From contig NZ_CP076543.1 of NCBI RefSeq assembly GCF_030440515.1, forward strand, positions 4,437,501 through 4,501,500: 64,000 nucleotides of DNA, written 5' to 3'. Under the pieces are notes generated by a model. The model saw only the letters and a program-made list of their open reading frames with translations. It was not told the DNA's origin and did not search any database. The stretch is from Streptomyces xanthophaeus. Its GTDB lineage: Bacteria > Actinomycetota > Actinomycetes > Streptomycetales > Streptomycetaceae. How positions within the stretch are numbered: the first letter of the stretch is position 1; every line of letters starts with the position of its first letter. Position numbers and translations under genes: made by a program. Below are positions 63,756 to 64,000 of this stretch, in pieces.

Positions 63756-64000
63756 CTACGCGTCGGGTCGGACCACTGCCTTGATCGGCATCGAGCCCGC
63801 GCCCGCCATCGTGATGTTCCGGCCGGGGCGCGGGGCGTGGACCATCGCGCCGTCGCCGACGTACATGCCGACGTGGCTGGCGTCGTCGAAGTAGATGATC
63901 AGGTCGCCCGGGCGCATGTCCTTCAGCGCGACCTTCGGCAGCAGCCGCAGCTGCTCCTGCGAGGTGCGCGGGATGCCCTTGCCCGCCGCCAGCCAGGCCT
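63756..64000 (-). CDS. NlpC/P60 (C40) peptidase, C-terminal part only
   Basis: The last 81 codons of a minus-strand gene whose start is beyond the window. The visible part reads LKDMRPGDLIIYFDDASHVG and YVGDGAMVHAPRPG, with the catalytic His in SHVGMYVGDG; the catalytic Cys would lie outside. The protein should cut peptidoglycan peptides. Stop codon TAG at 63758-63756. Confidence 0.88.
   Translation of the reverse strand, partial: AWLAAGKGIPRTSQEQLRLLPKVALKDMRPGDLIIYFDDASHVGMYVGDGAMVHAPRPGRNITMAGAGSMPIKAVVRPDA

Overview
The window is high-GC DNA from a Streptomyces chromosome. The evidence is the codon use (G or C at nearly every third position), frequent GTG and TTG starts, an actinobacterial rRNA operon end, mycothiol synthase, GlnR, Nur, RsiG and a 'CRVAAMLCR' leader peptide. 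From memory, the gene order (pit, pst, CHAD, ppk, mshD, 5'-nucleotidase, two-component system, HtrA, LacI, glnR, cysA, nur, rsiG) follows the SCO4120s to SCO4190s of S. coelicolor. This is therefore conserved core chromosome, not a mobile island. I saw no insertion sequence, prophage, CRISPR array or tRNA.

Layout. 1-2.9 kb: 3' part of 23S rRNA, 5S rRNA and terminator. 3-4 kb: a GNAT enzyme and a coupled unknown gene. 4-11 kb: six minus-strand genes forming an orphan type IV secretion-like complex (pilin-like, VirB8-like, VirB6/TrbL-like, split VirB4 and VirD4-like proteins). By synteny this is probably the cmdABCDEF differentiation locus. The VirD4-like member has lost its P-loop. 11-20 kb: mixed genes including a YunG-hydrolase fusion, a pentapeptide protein, a LysE exporter, a thioesterase, a Ser/Thr kinase, a transglycosylase-peptidase hydrolase, a PAP2 phosphatase and a lipoprotein. 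21-31 kb: CsoR, then a phosphate block: DUF47-Pit, pstSCAB with a clear PhoP box, and ppk with a CHAD protein. Together these cover phosphate import and polyphosphate storage.

31-44 kb: mshD, secreted 5'-nucleotidase, hydrolase/TetR pair, secreted PI-PLC-like protein, an MprAB-like two-component system beside an HtrA protease (with an 11-bp phased direct repeat in front of the protease), a MerR-sliding clamp fusion, a LacI regulator and GlnR. 44-52 kb: MoaD-like protein, a Q/P-rich membrane protein with a perfect internal 129-bp duplication, a DUF2993 protein, the leader peptide with thiosulfate sulfurtransferase and DUF1416, DUF3099, then three translationally coupled single-pass membrane proteins of unknown function. 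52-64 kb: a nitrobindin-like protein, Nur, YgfZ, Dtd, RsiG (two exact c-di-GMP motifs), an Eis-like acetyltransferase, a HemK-like methyltransferase, a HEAT-repeat protein, an XRE regulator with a perfect operator, an HBHA-like protein, DUF2516, a receiver-PP2C phosphatase and a truncated NlpC/P60 gene.

A GC-rich repeat (core CGCCTCAAACGCCGGCGGGG) recurs in several intergenic gaps and twice in frame inside the VirD4-like gene.

The items I would look at first are the P-loop-less VirD4-like protein in an orphan secretion-like operon, the three-gene membrane cassette at 48.7-51.4 kb, the MerR-clamp fusion with its 19-bp-spacer promoter, and the XRE and response-regulator operator candidates.
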